Below, piece after piece: positions 63,829 to 64,000 of a stretch of 64,000 bases of DNA; the first letter of the stretch is position 1, and each line of letters begins with the position of its first letter. The position numbers were made by a program, and so were the translations under genes. The notes beneath the pieces were generated by a model. It made no database searches, was not told the origin of the DNA, and saw only the letters and a program-made list of their open reading frames with translations. Source of the DNA: Nitrospira sp. (lineage in GTDB: Bacteria > Nitrospirota > Nitrospiria > Nitrospirales > Nitrospiraceae); contig SWDS01000010.1 in assembly GCA_005116745.1 (NCBI GenBank), forward strand, positions 120,474-184,473, in the 5' to 3' direction.

Positions 63829-64000
63829 TCAGTTCTTGACGTTGCACGTGGCGAAGAGTTGAGTCTGCTGCGGGGAACGTGGTGCGGTTTCGATCGCCTT
63901 CTGAATGTTGGAGATGCGCGAAGGGGAGATGCGAAAGCGCCGCGCGACTGTCTGCCGTGGTTCATTCGCCGCGCGCCTCATCCAGTAGACGGCAGTCTGG
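63829..64000 (-). CDS. C-terminal end of a RAYT-like transposase (partial, runs off window)
   Basis: The reverse strand from the window end encodes AVYWMRRAANEPRQTVARRF then RISPSRISNIQKAIE and a short tail ending at a stop at 63829. This is the C-terminal DNA-binding tail seen in REP-associated Y1 (IS200/IS605-like) transposases. Only 56 residues are inside the window. The catalytic HUH domain would lie beyond 64000. The DNA after the stop, GGGGTCAGTTCTTGAC in complement, is a motif I often associate with these genes. Confidence 0.6.
   Translation of the reverse strand, partial: QTAVYWMRRAANEPRQTVARRFRISPSRISNIQKAIETAPRSPQQTQLFATCNVKN

Overview
The window looks like a chromosomal segment of a Nitrospira-type bacterium (phylum Nitrospirota). 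This is inferred from the gene mix, not from a marker gene. The clues are a VPLPA-CTERM/exosortase exopolysaccharide system, a two-subunit biotin-dependent pyruvate (or 2-oxoglutarate) carboxylase, citrate synthase, FumC and malic enzyme close together, many outer-membrane lipoproteins, and dispersed short palindromic repeats. I saw no rRNA, tRNA or CRISPR array.

Layout. (1) 0.2-11.6 kb, + strand: the end of a surface-polysaccharide (O-antigen-like) cluster. It holds a decayed IS3 orfA, three glycosyltransferases, a methyltransferase, a WbpG/HisH/HisF-type amidotransferase trio that installs an acetamidino group on a sugar, a two-domain oxidoreductase and a heparinase II/III-like protein. (2) 11.6-15.1 kb: a scrambled accessory patch. 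It contains an IS3-like element with a visible empty-site paralogue, a phd-vapC toxin-antitoxin pair between about 90-bp direct repeats, a truncated coiled-coil gene, and a second copy of the 3' end of the last glycosyltransferase. (3) 15.2-30.5 kb: a protein-sorting and exopolysaccharide locus with two VPLPA-CTERM surface proteins, exosortase fused to EpsI, a WecA-like initiating transferase, PrsT-like TPR lipoprotein, export protein, outer-membrane barrel, Wzz, BY-kinase-like ATPase, ExeA-like ATPase and a TPR protein. (4) 30.7-35.8 kb: a phosphate-themed cluster with PsiE, SixA, two tandem thymidylate-kinase-like proteins (one with an altered P-loop), Ppx/GppA and a Pal-like lipoprotein. 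(5) 35.8-49.6 kb: housekeeping and metabolism, including a DUF255 thioredoxin/aldo-keto reductase fusion, ACT-malic enzyme, J-domain protein, RNase D, ArsC-like protein, citrate synthase, Hsp20, FumC and NlpC/P60 lipoprotein. (6) 49.8-54.6 kb: tex, followed by a ParE-type toxin-antitoxin pair, a duplicated tex 3' end and an AT-richer HEPN-domain gene. (7) 54.7-64 kb: SemiSWEET, TenA, SthA, a lipoprotein Tpx lacking its resolving Cys, an alpha/beta hydrolase, the carboxylase subunits, an outer-membrane protein and the tail of a RAYT-like transposase.

The most unusual pattern is a repeated architecture at two unrelated loci (wbuB-like gene and tex): an intact gene, a toxin-antitoxin module immediately downstream, then a diverged second copy of that gene's 3' end. 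This suggests toxin-antitoxin modules entering at gene 3' ends while carrying a replacement 3' end. Other strong signals are a four-copy palindromic element of 122-126 bp, one copy of which extends into the reading frame of a lipoprotein hydrolase, and a purine-rich repeat that forms the linker between the two domains of the exosortase-EpsI fusion.
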